A stretch of 64,000 nucleotides of DNA from CAZTPJ01 sp964614515 (GCA_964614515.1 CAZTPJ010000012.1:1-64000), one strand, 5' to 3'. Shown: positions 1 to 8,328, numbered from the stretch's first letter. Numbers and translations: made by a program. Notes: generated by a model from the letters alone, not told the origin.

Positions 1-167
1 GTCTTCTCTTCGGCAGCCGGCGCCGCGGCCGCGGGACCGGCCATCATCACCGCGCCGCCCGCGGCGGGCTCGATGCCGTAGGTGTCCTTCATGTACTTCG
101 CGAGTTCCACCGCGTCCTTGAGGCTCAATCCGGCGAGTTTGTCGCCAAGTTCCGCTACGGTTGACAT
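1..167 (-). CDS. rplL: 50S ribosomal protein L7/L12, N-terminal part (cut by window edge)
   Basis: Only the first 55 codons are present; the gene runs off the left edge. The reading from the ATG at 165-167 begins MSTVAELGDKLAGLSLKDAV and continues through a helical N-terminal dimerisation region into the Ala/Pro-rich flexible hinge, which is the expected order for L7/L12. This acidic stalk protein binds the C-terminal helix of L10 and recruits translation GTPases. It is the last visible member of a minus-strand rplK-rplA-rplJ-rplL cluster, in the usual bacterial order. It is separated from rplJ by an unusually long spacer of 235 bases that holds a strong hairpin. Identity is secure from sequence and context together. 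Confidence 0.93.
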   Translation of the reverse strand, partial: MSTVAELGDKLAGLSLKDAVELAKYMKDTYGIEPAAGGAVMMAGPAAAAPAAEEK

Positions 168-286
168 GTTCAATCCTCACATCACACTCGGCCGACAGAT
201 GTCCGCCGAAACCACACATCCAAGAGGGACCGATACGCCCGGCCTTTAACCCTCGCGGGCCAGTTGGATGACGAAGTTTTCAAACC

Positions 287-321
287 TTCGGTCCTTCGGC
301 TTTCGTGGCCGAAGGACCGAA
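287..321 (-). other. Perfect hairpin between rplJ and rplL
   Basis: Positions 287-300 and 308-321 form a perfect 14-bp stem around a 7-base loop in the 235-base gap between rplJ and rplL. No long T run follows on the minus strand, so it is not a textbook intrinsic terminator. It could be a processing site or attenuator that sets the high L7/L12 to L10 ratio, or one of the dispersed palindromes seen elsewhere here. No gene is recognised in 168-402. Confidence 0.55.
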
Positions 322-402
322 CTCTCTCTCGCGCCCTCCCGGGCGGCTCCCCTTCACTCCATCTCTCTATCTCCCCGGCGCGCCAACGCGCTTCCGGGCG
401 GC

Positions 403-948
403 TCAACCAACCTTGGCGATCGTCTCGCCCTTTTCCAACTTCTCTTCGATGCTCTTGATGAGGCTCGCGACCGTTGAACCCGGACCCTTCACCGCCGCCA
501 TCAGGTTCTTCGCGGGCGACACAATCAGCGTCACGGCCTTGGCGACGGCCTCTTCGCGAGTCGGGAACTTGCTGAGTTCCTCAACGCCGGCCTTGCCCTC
601 GAAGAGTTGCCCGTCGAGCACCGCGCCGCGAAGCTCGATCTCCGGAAACTCCTTGAGCATTTCCACGATCTGCCGGGCCACCTCAACGACCGACGCCCCG
701 CCCGTCACCACCGCGTTCGGCCCCGAAAGCAGCGACGCCAGCGGCGCCAGGCCGCCATCGCCGATCACCTTCTTCGCCAGCGCGTTGCGAACGACCGTGA
801 CCTTGATGTTCTTCTTGCCCAGCGTGCCGCGGAACTTGGTCGTTGCGATGCCCTTGAGGCCGCGGATGCTGATGAGCATCCCATCCTCCACGCCGCCCAG
901 ACGCGACGCGTAGTCATTGCTGATCAGTTGTTTCACTGCCTTCGACAT
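403..948 (-). CDS. rplJ: 50S ribosomal protein L10
   Basis: The 181-residue product begins MSKAVKQLISNDYASRLGG and has the L10 pattern: an N-terminal globular domain with a TKFRGTLGKKNIKVTVVRNA block (about residues 37-56), a GPNAVVTGG segment, and a long C-terminal helix ending EEKLEKGETIAKVG. L10 anchors L7/L12 dimers to 23S rRNA at the GTPase-associated centre. Its ATG is preceded by a GAGGAG-type ribosome binding site about 6 bases upstream. It lies 15 bases downstream of rplA in the same operon. In other bacteria the L10-L12 complex represses its own mRNA; no specific leader was identified here. Confidence 0.95.
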   Translation of the reverse strand: MSKAVKQLISNDYASRLGGVEDGMLISIRGLKGIATTKFRGTLGKKNIKVTVVRNALAKKVIGDGGLAPLASLLSGPNAVVTGGASVVEVARQIVEMLKEFPEIELRGAVLDGQLFEGKAGVEELSKFPTREEAVAKAVTLIVSPAKNLMAAVKGPGSTVASLIKSIEEKLEKGETIAKVG

Positions 949-963
949 GATGACTCCTCGCGA

Positions 964-1659
964 TTACGCCGTCACGGCCTGCACGACCTTGATCTGAACC
1001 CCCGGCGTCATCGCGCCGCTCACCGTAATGCTCTTGATGAACTGACCCTTCGCCGACGATGGACGTGAACGCTCGATCGTGTTCACAAAGTACTCGAGGT
1101 TCTCCACCAACGCCGAATCGTCGAAACTCATCTTCCCGATCACCGCGTGGATGTTCCCGCCCTTGTCCGTGCGATACTCGACCTTGCCCGCCGAGTATTC
1201 CTTCACGGCCTCGGGCACGTTCGTCGAAACCGTTCCGGCCTTGGGCGAAGGCATCAGACCCTTCGGCCCGAGCACCTTGCCGAGTTTCGACACCACGCGC
1301 ATCATGTCCGGCGAGGCGACCGCGACATCGAAGTCCATCCAGCCCCTTTCGATCTCGGCGACCAGTTCCTCCCCGCCCGCCTTGACCGCGCCGGCTTCCA
1401 GCGCCTTGGGCGCCACATCCGCCCCGCAGAACGCCACCACGCGCTTGCTCTTGCCGATCCCGCGCGGCAGCGACACCGAACCGCGAAGGTTCTGGTCCGC
1501 CTGCTTCGTGTCAAGACCAAGATGCATGCACAAGTTCACGGTCTGATCAAACTTCGGACCCTTGAACTTCCGCAGCGCGGCCACGGCCTCGGGCGCCGCC
1601 ATCGCCTCCGAGGGCTTGAGAGCCTGGTTCGCCTGCACTCGCTTGCTCAGTTTCGGCAT
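964..1659 (-). CDS. rplA: 50S ribosomal protein L1
   Basis: The 231-residue product has the full length expected for bacterial L1. It carries the conserved block LGPKGLMPSPKAGTVSTNV (about residues 129-147) and the C-terminal segment SARPSSAKGQFIKSI-like (FVNTIERSRPSSAKGQFIKS) typical of the family. L1 binds 23S rRNA at the mobile L1 stalk near the E site and in many bacteria represses the L11-L1 operon by binding its mRNA. The start ATG lies 3 bases after the rplK stop, so the two are almost certainly translationally coupled. Nothing unusual was seen. Confidence 0.96.
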   Translation of the reverse strand: MPKLSKRVQANQALKPSEAMAAPEAVAALRKFKGPKFDQTVNLCMHLGLDTKQADQNLRGSVSLPRGIGKSKRVVAFCGADVAPKALEAGAVKAGGEELVAEIERGWMDFDVAVASPDMMRVVSKLGKVLGPKGLMPSPKAGTVSTNVPEAVKEYSAGKVEYRTDKGGNIHAVIGKMSFDDSALVENLEYFVNTIERSRPSSAKGQFIKSITVSGAMTPGVQIKVVQAVTA

Positions 1660-1662
1660 CGC

Positions 1663-2091
1663 TCAGCCCTCCACCACCACGCCCATCGAACGGGCGGTGC
1701 CTTCGATCACTCGCATCGCGGACTCAATCGATCCCGAGTTCATATCCGACATCTTCTCCGCCGCGATCTTGCGGACCTGCTCCTTCGTGATCTTCCCAAC
1801 CTTCTCCTTGTTGGGGACGCCGGAACCCTTCTCGATGCCCGCAGCCTCGCAGATCAACACGGCCGCAGGCGACGACTTGATCTCAAAGTCGAACGAGCGA
1901 TCGGAATAGACGGTGACGATGCACCCCACGACCTTCCCGTTGAGTTGAGCCGTAGCGGCATTGAACTTCTGGATGAATTGCCCAGGGTTAACACCTTTGG
2001 CGCCCAGAACGGGGCCGAGCGGCGGCGCAGGCGTCGCCTTGCCCCCCGGGGCCGTCAGCTTGAAAACCTGTGTGATTTCTTTCTTGGCCAT
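1663..2091 (-). CDS. rplK: 50S ribosomal protein L11
   Basis: The 142-residue product matches L11 length and carries the hallmark APPLGPVLGAKGVNPGQF (about residues 21-38) of the N-terminal domain that contacts thiostrepton-binding rRNA. The C-terminal rRNA-binding part contains EQVRKIAAEKMSDMNSGSIE. L11 binds the 1070 region of 23S rRNA and is needed for stringent-response sensing by RelA-type enzymes. It is the first gene of the visible operon; secE/nusG, often upstream, are not here. A purine-rich GGAGG lies about 9 bases before the ATG, and a promoter lies some 130 bases upstream. Confidence 0.96.
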   Translation of the reverse strand: MAKKEITQVFKLTAPGGKATPAPPLGPVLGAKGVNPGQFIQKFNAATAQLNGKVVGCIVTVYSDRSFDFEIKSSPAAVLICEAAGIEKGSGVPNKEKVGKITKEQVRKIAAEKMSDMNSGSIESAMRVIEGTARSMGVVVEG

Positions 2092-2227
2092 TGCACTCCA
2101 CCTCCCACCGGCCTCGGATGCCCGCCAATCTCTGGCGAAGGCCTCCGCTCGCCCGCCCCGGCCTGGGAACGGGTGGCTCGGTAGTCCTGACGGTTCAGAT
2201 TGTCACCCCGGATCGCCGGGGGCCGAG

Positions 2228-2256
2228 ATCATAGCCCGCTAGTCCTAACGCTTCAA
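2228..2256 (-). promoter_or_regulatory. Sigma70-type promoter for the rplK operon
   Basis: On the minus strand TTGAAG and TATGAT are separated by exactly 17 bases, matching 4/6 and 5/6 of the vegetative consensus. Transcription would begin near 2221, leaving a leader of about 130 bases before rplK that could hold an L1 or L10 autoregulatory site. Spacing, direction and operon position support the call; it is a pattern match only. Confidence 0.6.
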
Positions 2257-2376
2257 CCAGCCCAATATGTGCCGATGTGGTACACTTGGGTATGCACCGG
2301 TTCTCCACGCGACGAACAGGTGAGCACTTTAAACCGAATAGACTGGTGATAGTATGACTTCTTGAGGAGTACTTTG

Positions 2377-2790
2377 GTGACTAGGACTTGGGGAAATCAT
2401 TTGCGTGGCGCTGCCTCGCTTTTCACATGGGTTGGCCACCGCAGCCCCAAGTATCGCTTTGCGTTTCCTGTGGGTCGAACAGACGAAGACGCCATCGAAG
2501 GTGACTGGATGGCGATCGGCGGCGATCTGACTCGTGCCATGCGGACAATGGCGGATAAACTGCCACCCCATGAGCGAGATGACACCATCCGAGTCCTCGA
2601 AGCCATCGAAACAGATCGAACCGAGAGGAAGCGATCCACAGCGGGATCCGACAATCGCCGGTCCGGAGCCAACCACGCCGGCACGACCGCAGCAGGAGTT
2701 GCTGTACACATCGGTCCAAATGATGAAGTCACACTCTGGTCCATTACCTCCCCCGGAGGTTCTGGAGCAGTATGGTCGAGTCCATCCTGA
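2377..2790 (+). CDS. Hypothetical protein overlapping the next gene
   Basis: An open frame of about 138 codons starts at GTG 2377 (or TTG 2374), with GAGGAG at 2364-2369 placed about 7 bases upstream, a good initiation context. The product begins VTRTWGNHLRG and includes DWMAIGGDLTRAMRTMADKL. No family was recognised and no membrane segment or signal peptide is evident. Its 3' half overlaps the DUF2335 gene by about 220 bases in another frame on the same strand, which is rare for two real genes. Either only the first part is functional, or a frameshift once joined the two frames, or it is spurious. Confidence 0.35.
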   Translation: MTRTWGNHLRGAASLFTWVGHRSPKYRFAFPVGRTDEDAIEGDWMAIGGDLTRAMRTMADKLPPHERDDTIRVLEAIETDRTERKRSTAGSDNRRSGANHAGTTAAGVAVHIGPNDEVTLWSITSPGGSGAVWSSPS

Positions 2791-3091
2791 CCTCCCGGCA
2801 CAGATCATCGAACGATGGAGGTCCGAACAGGGTCACAGGCATACTCAAGAGTCCAGAATCGTCAGCGCTGGGATAGCGAGCGAAGAACGTGAAAGCGCTC
2901 AGATCCAGCGCGGTCAGTTTCTGGGGGCTGCAGTAACCCTTGTATTGGCTTGCTCAGCGGTGGCGCTTGCCTTCGCTGGTGCGACTGTGGCAGCTACCGC
3001 CATGTGTCTCGTCATTGGCGTGGGAGTGGGCGCGGTCTTGATTACCGGTAAGAATCGTCAGGAACCGAAGCCTCCACAGACCAAGACCTGA
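2570..3091 (+). CDS. DUF2335 domain membrane protein
   Basis: The 173-residue product has a low-complexity polar N-terminus, then the family signature PPPEVLEQYGRVHPDLPAQI followed by a charged helix (ERWRSEQGHRHTQES) and two adjoining hydrophobic segments (about residues 118-160) before a short basic tail. This is the layout of DUF2335 proteins, small predicted membrane proteins of unknown role often found near mobile or toxin-like genes. The ATG at 2570 is chosen because it is the first Met giving the usual length; it lacks a clear ribosome binding site and may be coupled to the overlapping upstream frame. It converges with the methyltransferase gene. Confidence 0.75.
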   Translation: MSEMTPSESSKPSKQIEPRGSDPQRDPTIAGPEPTTPARPQQELLYTSVQMMKSHSGPLPPPEVLEQYGRVHPDLPAQIIERWRSEQGHRHTQESRIVSAGIASEERESAQIQRGQFLGAAVTLVLACSAVALAFAGATVAATAMCLVIGVGVGAVLITGKNRQEPKPPQTKT

Positions 3092-3123
3092 TCTCAGTTT
3101 GCGACTCTGCCTCCTACCGCACG

Positions 3124-3993
3124 TCACACCCCCGCCACGACGTACGCCGTCCACTGATTCAGCCCGCGCACCACGCCCGGATCGACCGGACCGAGGAAGA
3201 CGCCGTTGCCCGGGTTGTAGGTGTGTCGCCACATCTCGACGCGGGTGAACCCGGCCGTGCGGCACGCGTTCATCAGCGCCTCGACGCTCCACAGCCGCCA
3301 GCGATACTCGAACGCATCGCGGACTTCGCGGCGTGCCGCGCGATCGTCAATCTCGAAGTGAATCGCGCACTGGATCTCGCCCGTGGCCGGGTCGAATCGC
3401 TTGACTTCCCACCGATAGTCAAACGCGGGCACGCCCCGTTCGCTGGGTAGTCGCGGGCGCGGCTCGATGCGATGCCGCGTTGAACCCACGCGCATCGCTT
3501 CCGGCCCGCCGAACACGTTCATCACCAGAATCCCATCATCCGACAAACACCGTCGTGCATGGGCCAGATACCGCTCCAGCATCGCCGCTTCGCGCAGATA
3601 CAGAATACTGAAGTTCAGGACCGAGATGATGTCCGCGCGTGCCGCTTCAACACCGACCGCCAGTGAATCGCCCTCGATGAACATCACGCGATCCGCCATC
3701 GGCCCGAGCAATCGCTCCGCCCGACGGCGTGCCCACGCGAGAGTCTTTGCATCAAGATCAACCGCGATGGCCGTTCGCCCCGGGCGCAACGCCACCCACG
3801 CGACCGATTCCGCGCAGGTTCCCGCGAAATCTTCGCGCAGGCTGCGCGCTGAGCGTCCCGGATGCACGCGGCGATGCATGACATCAAGCACCGTGGCGTG
3901 CGTCTCGGGATCCTGCACAGCCCAGCGATACAACTCCAGCGCATCCACAGACGCACCGGCCTCAGACAGCAATGTCTTCTCAGTCTCAATCAC
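3124..3993 (-). CDS. Class I SAM-dependent methyltransferase
   Basis: The 289-residue protein, starting at a GTG, has a Rossmann-type methyltransferase core. SLREDFAGTCAESVAWV (about residues 51-67) is a variant of motif I, and IAVDLDAKTLAWARRR (76-91) ends the second strand with the acidic residue that usually binds the SAM ribose. The segments VMFIEGDSLAV and ISVLNFSILYLREAAML resemble motifs II-IV. A C-terminal part with EYRWRLWSVEALMNACRTAG is typical of the group with an LREDFCGT-like signature. The substrate is unknown. It stands alone between convergent and divergent neighbours, with tRNA-Glu just upstream on the same strand. Confidence 0.8.
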   Translation of the reverse strand: MIETEKTLLSEAGASVDALELYRWAVQDPETHATVLDVMHRRVHPGRSARSLREDFAGTCAESVAWVALRPGRTAIAVDLDAKTLAWARRRAERLLGPMADRVMFIEGDSLAVGVEAARADIISVLNFSILYLREAAMLERYLAHARRCLSDDGILVMNVFGGPEAMRVGSTRHRIEPRPRLPSERGVPAFDYRWEVKRFDPATGEIQCAIHFEIDDRAARREVRDAFEYRWRLWSVEALMNACRTAGFTRVEMWRHTYNPGNGVFLGPVDPGVVRGLNQWTAYVVAGV

Positions 3994-4079
3994 ACACGCG
4001 CCACGCGGGAACCACGCGGCAATCGCGCCATGATGTCACGGCCCGAGAAAACCGCCCCCGGCCGTGGGCGAACGATCAA

Positions 4080-4154
4080 TGACCCCGACGGGATTCGAAC
4101 CCGTGTCGCCACCTTGAAAGGGTGGTGTCCTAGACCAGGCTAGACGACGGGGCC
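4080..4154 (-). tRNA. tRNA-Glu (anticodon TTC)
   Basis: The minus strand folds into a full cloverleaf: acceptor GGCCCCG pairs with CGGGGTC, the anticodon stem is CCACC/GGTGG around CTTTCAA giving anticodon TTC, and the T loop is GGTTCGAATCC inside CGGG/CCCG. The 3' CCA is not encoded. Position 4080 supplies an A discriminator. Confidence 0.95.
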
Positions 4155-4247
4155 AAGGGTCGGCATTCTAGGCGCGATGGCCGGTAACTCGGGTGGTCCC
4201 CGCGGCGCGAACTGGCCCGGGCCTCCCGCCGTGCCGATACACCTTCC

Positions 4248-4766
4248 ATGCACGAGACCTCGCCAGACATGACGCCGACGCAATCCGACTCGCCGCACGT
4301 CGCAAACGCCCCATCGCAGGTCAGCGCGTGTGAACGAGCCTGGCGTACGGCCACCGCCAACCACCCGCGCCCGATCAAGTCCGCCGCGCTCACGCTCGCA
4401 CTTGTCGCGCTGGTTCTCGGCGTGATCGCGGCCGGCTTCGATCCCGCAGGCTCACGCGGATCACCTTCCGCACCACGACCCATCGCCATCCCACAGCCGC
4501 ACCTGTTCGATCCGCACGGCCGTCCGCTGCTTGGCGAACTCATAGGCCGCGACGCGATCGTTCGCATCTACGATTCACCCGACGGCCCGCGCTACACCAT
4601 CTGCGATTTGTCCGGCGACGTGATGGCCGAGGGTCTCACGCCCTCGGAAGTTGCGGAGCGCTTCCCGCAGATCGACTTGCATCGGCTCATTCTCGAACCC
4701 GCGCCGGAGATGCACGGCCCGATCATGTCCGCCGAACCCCACGCGCATTTCAGTCCGAATGAATAG
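4248..4766 (+). CDS. Hypothetical single-pass membrane protein
   Basis: The 172-residue product has about 40 polar residues, one clear membrane segment at about residues 45-63 (SAALTLALVALVLGVIAAGF), a Pro-rich linker and a soluble C-terminal domain of about 95 residues containing HLFDPHGRPLLGELIGRDAI and RFPQIDLHRLILEPAPEM. The layout suggests a bitopic protein with its C-terminal domain outside the cytoplasm. No family was recognised. It ends 24 bases before nadD and may be cotranscribed with it. ATG at 4248 is used; the later ATG at 4269 is an alternative. Confidence 0.6.
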   Translation: MHETSPDMTPTQSDSPHVANAPSQVSACERAWRTATANHPRPIKSAALTLALVALVLGVIAAGFDPAGSRGSPSAPRPIAIPQPHLFDPHGRPLLGELIGRDAIVRIYDSPDGPRYTICDLSGDVMAEGLTPSEVAERFPQIDLHRLILEPAPEMHGPIMSAEPHAHFSPNE

Positions 4767-4790
4767 CATTGGTCGCGGACGCCGCGATCA

Positions 4791-5501
4791 ATGGACGCAC
4801 CCCTGACACCATTTCCCGCACCCCCGGGCACGCCCCGCTCGCTGCTGATCGGCGGCGTGTTTGATCCCCCGCACCTTGGGCACACGCGAGCCGCGCTTGA
4901 CGCGCGGGCGCGGACGCTCGGCGATGACGCATGGTGCATCTTCGTCCCCGCCGCGCGTTCCCCGTTCAAGCCGCTGGGCGCGATTGCTTCGGCCGTGCAT
5001 CGCACACATATGGTGCGGCTGGCCATCGCCGACGCGCCGCGATGCGCGGTGTGGACGGATGAGATCGACCGCGCCGTCTGGGAGACCAGCCACAACGCCG
5101 GACCGGGGTTCAGTTACTGGATCGAAACCGTTCGCCGCGCCCGCGCATCGCTGCCGGCCACGGCCGTGCTTTGTTTCCTGATCGGCTGCGATCAGGCCGC
5201 GACGTTTCATGCGTGGCGCGACGCCCGCGGCATTCTCGCGCTGGCCCAACCCATCGTCCTGCTCCGACACGAGCATGACACACCCGAAGCCCTTCGTGAT
5301 CGGCTGGCAGCCCACGCGTTCTGGACTGACGACGAACTCGACCGCTGGCGCGGATGGACCCAGCCTTCCCCCGTTCCCGGCGTCAACTCGACGCGCATCC
5401 GCGCCATGCTGCGCGAACAGCAACCGCCCGAAGCCTTCGCGAACCTGCTCCACCCCGATGTGCTCGCGTACATCCGTCAGCATCATCTCTACAGCGCATG
5501 A
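4791..5501 (+). CDS. nadD: Nicotinate-nucleotide adenylyltransferase
   Basis: NadD makes deamido-NAD from nicotinate mononucleotide and ATP in NAD synthesis. The 236-residue product shows the nucleotidyltransferase signature GGVFDPPHLGH (residues 21-31, the (H/T)xGH loop), the SPFKP substrate loop, FLIGCDQAATFHAW in the centre, and a C-terminal NSTRIRAML matching the SxTxxR phosphate-binding motif, followed by HPDVLAYIRQHHLY, which resembles the family's usual VxxYIxxHxLY end. It is slightly longer than typical (about 200-215 residues). It converges with the following secreted-protein gene, the two stops being only 4 bases apart. Confidence 0.87.
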   Translation: MDAPLTPFPAPPGTPRSLLIGGVFDPPHLGHTRAALDARARTLGDDAWCIFVPAARSPFKPLGAIASAVHRTHMVRLAIADAPRCAVWTDEIDRAVWETSHNAGPGFSYWIETVRRARASLPATAVLCFLIGCDQAATFHAWRDARGILALAQPIVLLRHEHDTPEALRDRLAAHAFWTDDELDRWRGWTQPSPVPGVNSTRIRAMLREQQPPEAFANLLHPDVLAYIRQHHLYSA

Positions 5502-5505
5502 CAGA

Positions 5506-6789
5506 TCACGGCCAGAGCATCTCACGCACGCGCTGACGAATCGCCTCCGCATCCGATTGTGGATCAATCACGACCGAGCCCAGCAGCGTCAGGTCATGAG
5601 CGACGTGCGCCACGACGAGGCGCGCCTTGGGATCATGCCCCATCACCGCGTCACGAACGAACCCCGTCCAGCGAATCGGCGCAACATCCACACCGGTTTC
5701 CCGAACAGCCGCGTCGATCGGGTCGGCCCAGCGCTCACCGATTCCGCGCACCGTCGCCGGATCAAACACCGACAAGCCAAAGACCGCGATGGGACTCAGG
5801 ATCGTCGGGTTTGGCAGGCGCGCGATCGCGGCCTGGTGTGACGCGAGCAGCGCTTCCTTCGCCGCACGTTCGATCTCGATTGGATTCTCATTCACTGGCG
5901 GCATCACATACAAGACGAGCACCATCGTCAGGTCCGCCTCGCCCGCCCGATCATGCTCGCGCAGCGGATCGAGCAACGAACTGATCTCCATTCCCGCCGT
6001 GTAGGTCGATGGATCGGGCACAACTGCGCCCGGGCGCAGACGCGGCGGCGATGGCCGTAGATCCGTCAGAGACGCGAGTTCACGCCGGTCCGTCGTGTCG
6101 ATCACCCACGCGGCAGGGTCGCCGGGGACAAGCGCGGTGAAGCGCAGTTCGATCTCCACGGCCGTGGCGCCATCCTCGCGCACGATGTCAGTCTTGAGCA
6201 TGCGCAGGCGACTGGTGGCGGGGTCAACCAGGAGCGTGACCTGGCCGTGCGGACCCTGACCGAGAACAGTGATGGCATCGTCGATGGCGGCGGCGCGGCC
6301 GAGCGGGCGCGAGGCGCTGATCCACTGCACATCGCGGAGGTATGGCAACGGGCGTGAGAACGTCGCGTCATCCCCGAGCGCGAGTTCCACCTGCGGCGCG
6401 GGCACCGGGGGCAGGATATCGGCCAGGGACTTGGTCAGTGGGCCATCACCGAGCGTTCGCGCGACGAAGGTCTCCACATCACGGCGATTCGCCGCGACAA
6501 GTCGCCCATCATGCACCGCGACATCAAGGTCGCCAAGCGAAAGCCACACACGCGCCGACTCGCCCGTCGCGTCGCCGCGAACTTCGATTCGATCAATGCG
6601 AAGCCGCCCGGCCGCACGCACACGCGCTGTGATCTCCTCCGCGAACGCTTCGCGTTGATACGCCTCTCGCAGCGAGGCGATGACCACGGCCGGGTCGAGT
6701 TCCTCCGCGTCGCGCAGCGGCTGGGCCAGCGCCGTCGCCGCGAGCGTCAGCATCGCAGACACCAAGCCCATCACGGCGAATCGAATCAT
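5506..6789 (-). CDS. Secreted protein of unknown function
   Basis: The 427-residue product begins with a typical signal peptide, MIRFAVMGLVSAMLTLAATA, with probable cleavage after ALAQ near residue 23. The mature part begins with a helical stretch (DPAVVIASLREAYQREAFAE) and a beta-rich region with TLLVDPATSRLRMLKTDIV, reminiscent of the outer-membrane lipoprotein-carrier (LolA-like/DUF2092) fold, though this is only an impression. The C-terminal third has a mixed alpha/beta pattern. Its ATG overlaps the folK stop (ATGA), so it is translated from the folK message, but no functional link to folate synthesis is evident. Confidence 0.65.
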   Translation of the reverse strand: MIRFAVMGLVSAMLTLAATALAQPLRDAEELDPAVVIASLREAYQREAFAEEITARVRAAGRLRIDRIEVRGDATGESARVWLSLGDLDVAVHDGRLVAANRRDVETFVARTLGDGPLTKSLADILPPVPAPQVELALGDDATFSRPLPYLRDVQWISASRPLGRAAAIDDAITVLGQGPHGQVTLLVDPATSRLRMLKTDIVREDGATAVEIELRFTALVPGDPAAWVIDTTDRRELASLTDLRPSPPRLRPGAVVPDPSTYTAGMEISSLLDPLREHDRAGEADLTMVLVLYVMPPVNENPIEIERAAKEALLASHQAAIARLPNPTILSPIAVFGLSVFDPATVRGIGERWADPIDAAVRETGVDVAPIRWTGFVRDAVMGHDPKARLVVAHVAHDLTLLGSVVIDPQSDAEAIRQRVREMLWP

Positions 6790-7337
6790 GGCTGCAACTC
6801 CGAATGCGCGGGAGGGTTGCGCGGCGGCGGCCCGTGCAAGCGTATCCCCGCGCGATCCTGCGCCGACATGGCCGCGAACACCGCATCGCGCAGCTCGCGA
6901 ACGCTCCGTCCCACGCCGGGCACAATGACATCGGGCGCGATCTCCGCGAGCGGCACAAGCACAAACGCCCGCTCATGCAGACGCGGATGCGGAACCGTCA
7001 GGCCCTCGGTTTGCACGATCTGTTCGCCGTACAACAGCAGATCAAGGTCCAGTGTTCGCGGCCCCCAGCGCGATGATGACACGCGATCCCGTCCCGCTTC
7101 GCGCTCGATCCGCAGCAGTTCAGCAAGCAGCGCCAGCGGCGCGAATTCCGTTCGCACGGCCACGGCCGCATTGAGAAACGCCCCCTGCGCCACTGGTCCC
7201 ACGGGCGCGGTTTCATATACCGATGACATTCGCTGCATCATTGATCGCTCCAGCGCCGCCAGCCGCGCAGCACCGCGCGCGATCATGGCCTCGCGATCGC
7301 CCACATTGGAACCAAGACCGATGTACGCTGTGAACAC
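6786..7337 (-). CDS. folK: 2-amino-4-hydroxy-6-hydroxymethyldihydropteridine pyrophosphokinase
   Basis: HPPK transfers pyrophosphate from ATP to hydroxymethyl-dihydropterin in folate synthesis. The sequence begins VFTAYIGLGSNVGDREAMI, contains SSVYETAPVGPVAQGAFLNA, and has the diagnostic RWGPRTLDLDLLLYGEQIV with the metal-binding Asp pair, then PHPRLHERAFVLVPLAEIAP. GTG at 7335-7337 is preferred because it places the product right at the conserved first strand and gives 183 residues; an upstream Met would add 26 residues with no family counterpart. The stop overlaps the start of the next, secreted-protein gene by ATGA. Confidence 0.9.
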   Translation of the reverse strand: MFTAYIGLGSNVGDREAMIARGAARLAALERSMMQRMSSVYETAPVGPVAQGAFLNAAVAVRTEFAPLALLAELLRIEREAGRDRVSSSRWGPRTLDLDLLLYGEQIVQTEGLTVPHPRLHERAFVLVPLAEIAPDVIVPGVGRSVRELRDAVFAAMSAQDRAGIRLHGPPPRNPPAHSELQP

Positions 7338-7626
7338 TGTGAAGCTTATCGCGTTGTCCAGCCCGACCCTCTCGCGGGGTTTGGCCGTAAGCCCCGCCTG
7401 GGTGTGGGGGGCCACCCAGGAAGCCTGACCTTGAGGGAGTGCTTGAACTCAAGACATCCGCACGGTGTCTTCGGATTCGGTGGGGCGGGCGTCCCGCCCG
7501 CCTCCGTGTGGCATCCGACACGCCAAGTGTCCACGCATCACACTCGCGCCAACTGCATCGAAGTCGCCTCTGGCGACTTCGATGGCACGACGATTCATCA
7601 GTAGCCCTCCCTCACGGTCGGGCTTC
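7338..7626. repeat. Gene-free spacer filled with short palindromes
   Basis: No gene is supported in this 289-base gap between ubiX and folK. It holds a GC-rich palindrome at about 7483-7501 (GGCGGGCG-TCC-CGCCCGCC), a perfect 10-bp hairpin at 7559-7581 with apex TCT, and at 7602-7629 a reverse copy of the 28-base repeat that is present three times near 14080-14182 (AAGCCCGACCGTAAGGGAGG in its own orientation). Confidence 0.7.
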
Positions 7627-8328
7627 TTATGTGCCTTCCCACCGCACATTCAACGCGTGCTCCACCTTCAGCAGGTCCAGCACCTTGCCGACCATGAAGT
7701 CCACAAGATCTTCAATGCGCTTGGGTTGAAGATAGAACCCCGGGTTCGTCGGGCAGATGATCGCCCCCGCGAGCGTGAGCGTGCGCATGTTCTCGATGTC
7801 GATCAGGTTCAACGGCGTCTCGCGGTGGCAGATGATCAGCGGGCGTCGCTCCTTGAGCGTCACATGCGCTGCGCGAACGAGCAGGTTTGACCCCGCGCCC
7901 GTGGCGAAGGCCCCGAGCGATTGACTCGACGCGGGCAGCACCACCATGCCGTGATGAATGAAACTCCCCGACGCGATCACCGCGCCGACATCGCGATGCG
8001 GATGAATCACAAGACGCTTGTCACTCCCCGCGCGCGTGAACGCCTCGTGGATTTCGTGCTCGCGTTCGCCGTGCCGCGGCGCGGCCTCAGCCGCGACCTC
8101 ACCGTGCGCCACGGCCGTGCGAACCGCCGCCGCCGCGAGTTCCTCCGCCGTCACCTGTCGCACGCCCGCCTCATCATTGAGCAGCCGCCGCCCATAGTCG
8201 GTCACGACCAGATGCACCTCATGCCCGCCGCGCAAGAGCAGTTCCAGCAGGCGCAGCGAATACGCCGCACCCGACGCGCCGGAGACGCCAAGGACGAAGC
8301 GACGGGATTGATATGCATCGACAGACAT
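7627..8328 (-). CDS. ubiX: UbiX family flavin prenyltransferase
   Basis: UbiX attaches a dimethylallyl group to FMN to make the prenylated flavin cofactor of UbiD-type decarboxylases. The 233-residue product carries the FMN-binding start RRFVLGVSGASGAAYSLRLL (about residues 9-28), the ASGSF segment, MVVLPASSQSLGAFATGAGS, the RPLIICHRETPLNLIDIENM block and CPTNPGFYLQPKRIEDLVDF near the end, all strong family signatures. It is some 35 residues longer than usual because of an Ala/Glu/His-rich insertion around residues 63-95. No ubiD is in the window. Confidence 0.9.
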   Translation of the reverse strand: MSVDAYQSRRFVLGVSGASGAAYSLRLLELLLRGGHEVHLVVTDYGRRLLNDEAGVRQVTAEELAAAAVRTAVAHGEVAAEAAPRHGEREHEIHEAFTRAGSDKRLVIHPHRDVGAVIASGSFIHHGMVVLPASSQSLGAFATGAGSNLLVRAAHVTLKERRPLIICHRETPLNLIDIENMRTLTLAGAIICPTNPGFYLQPKRIEDLVDFMVGKVLDLLKVEHALNVRWEGT

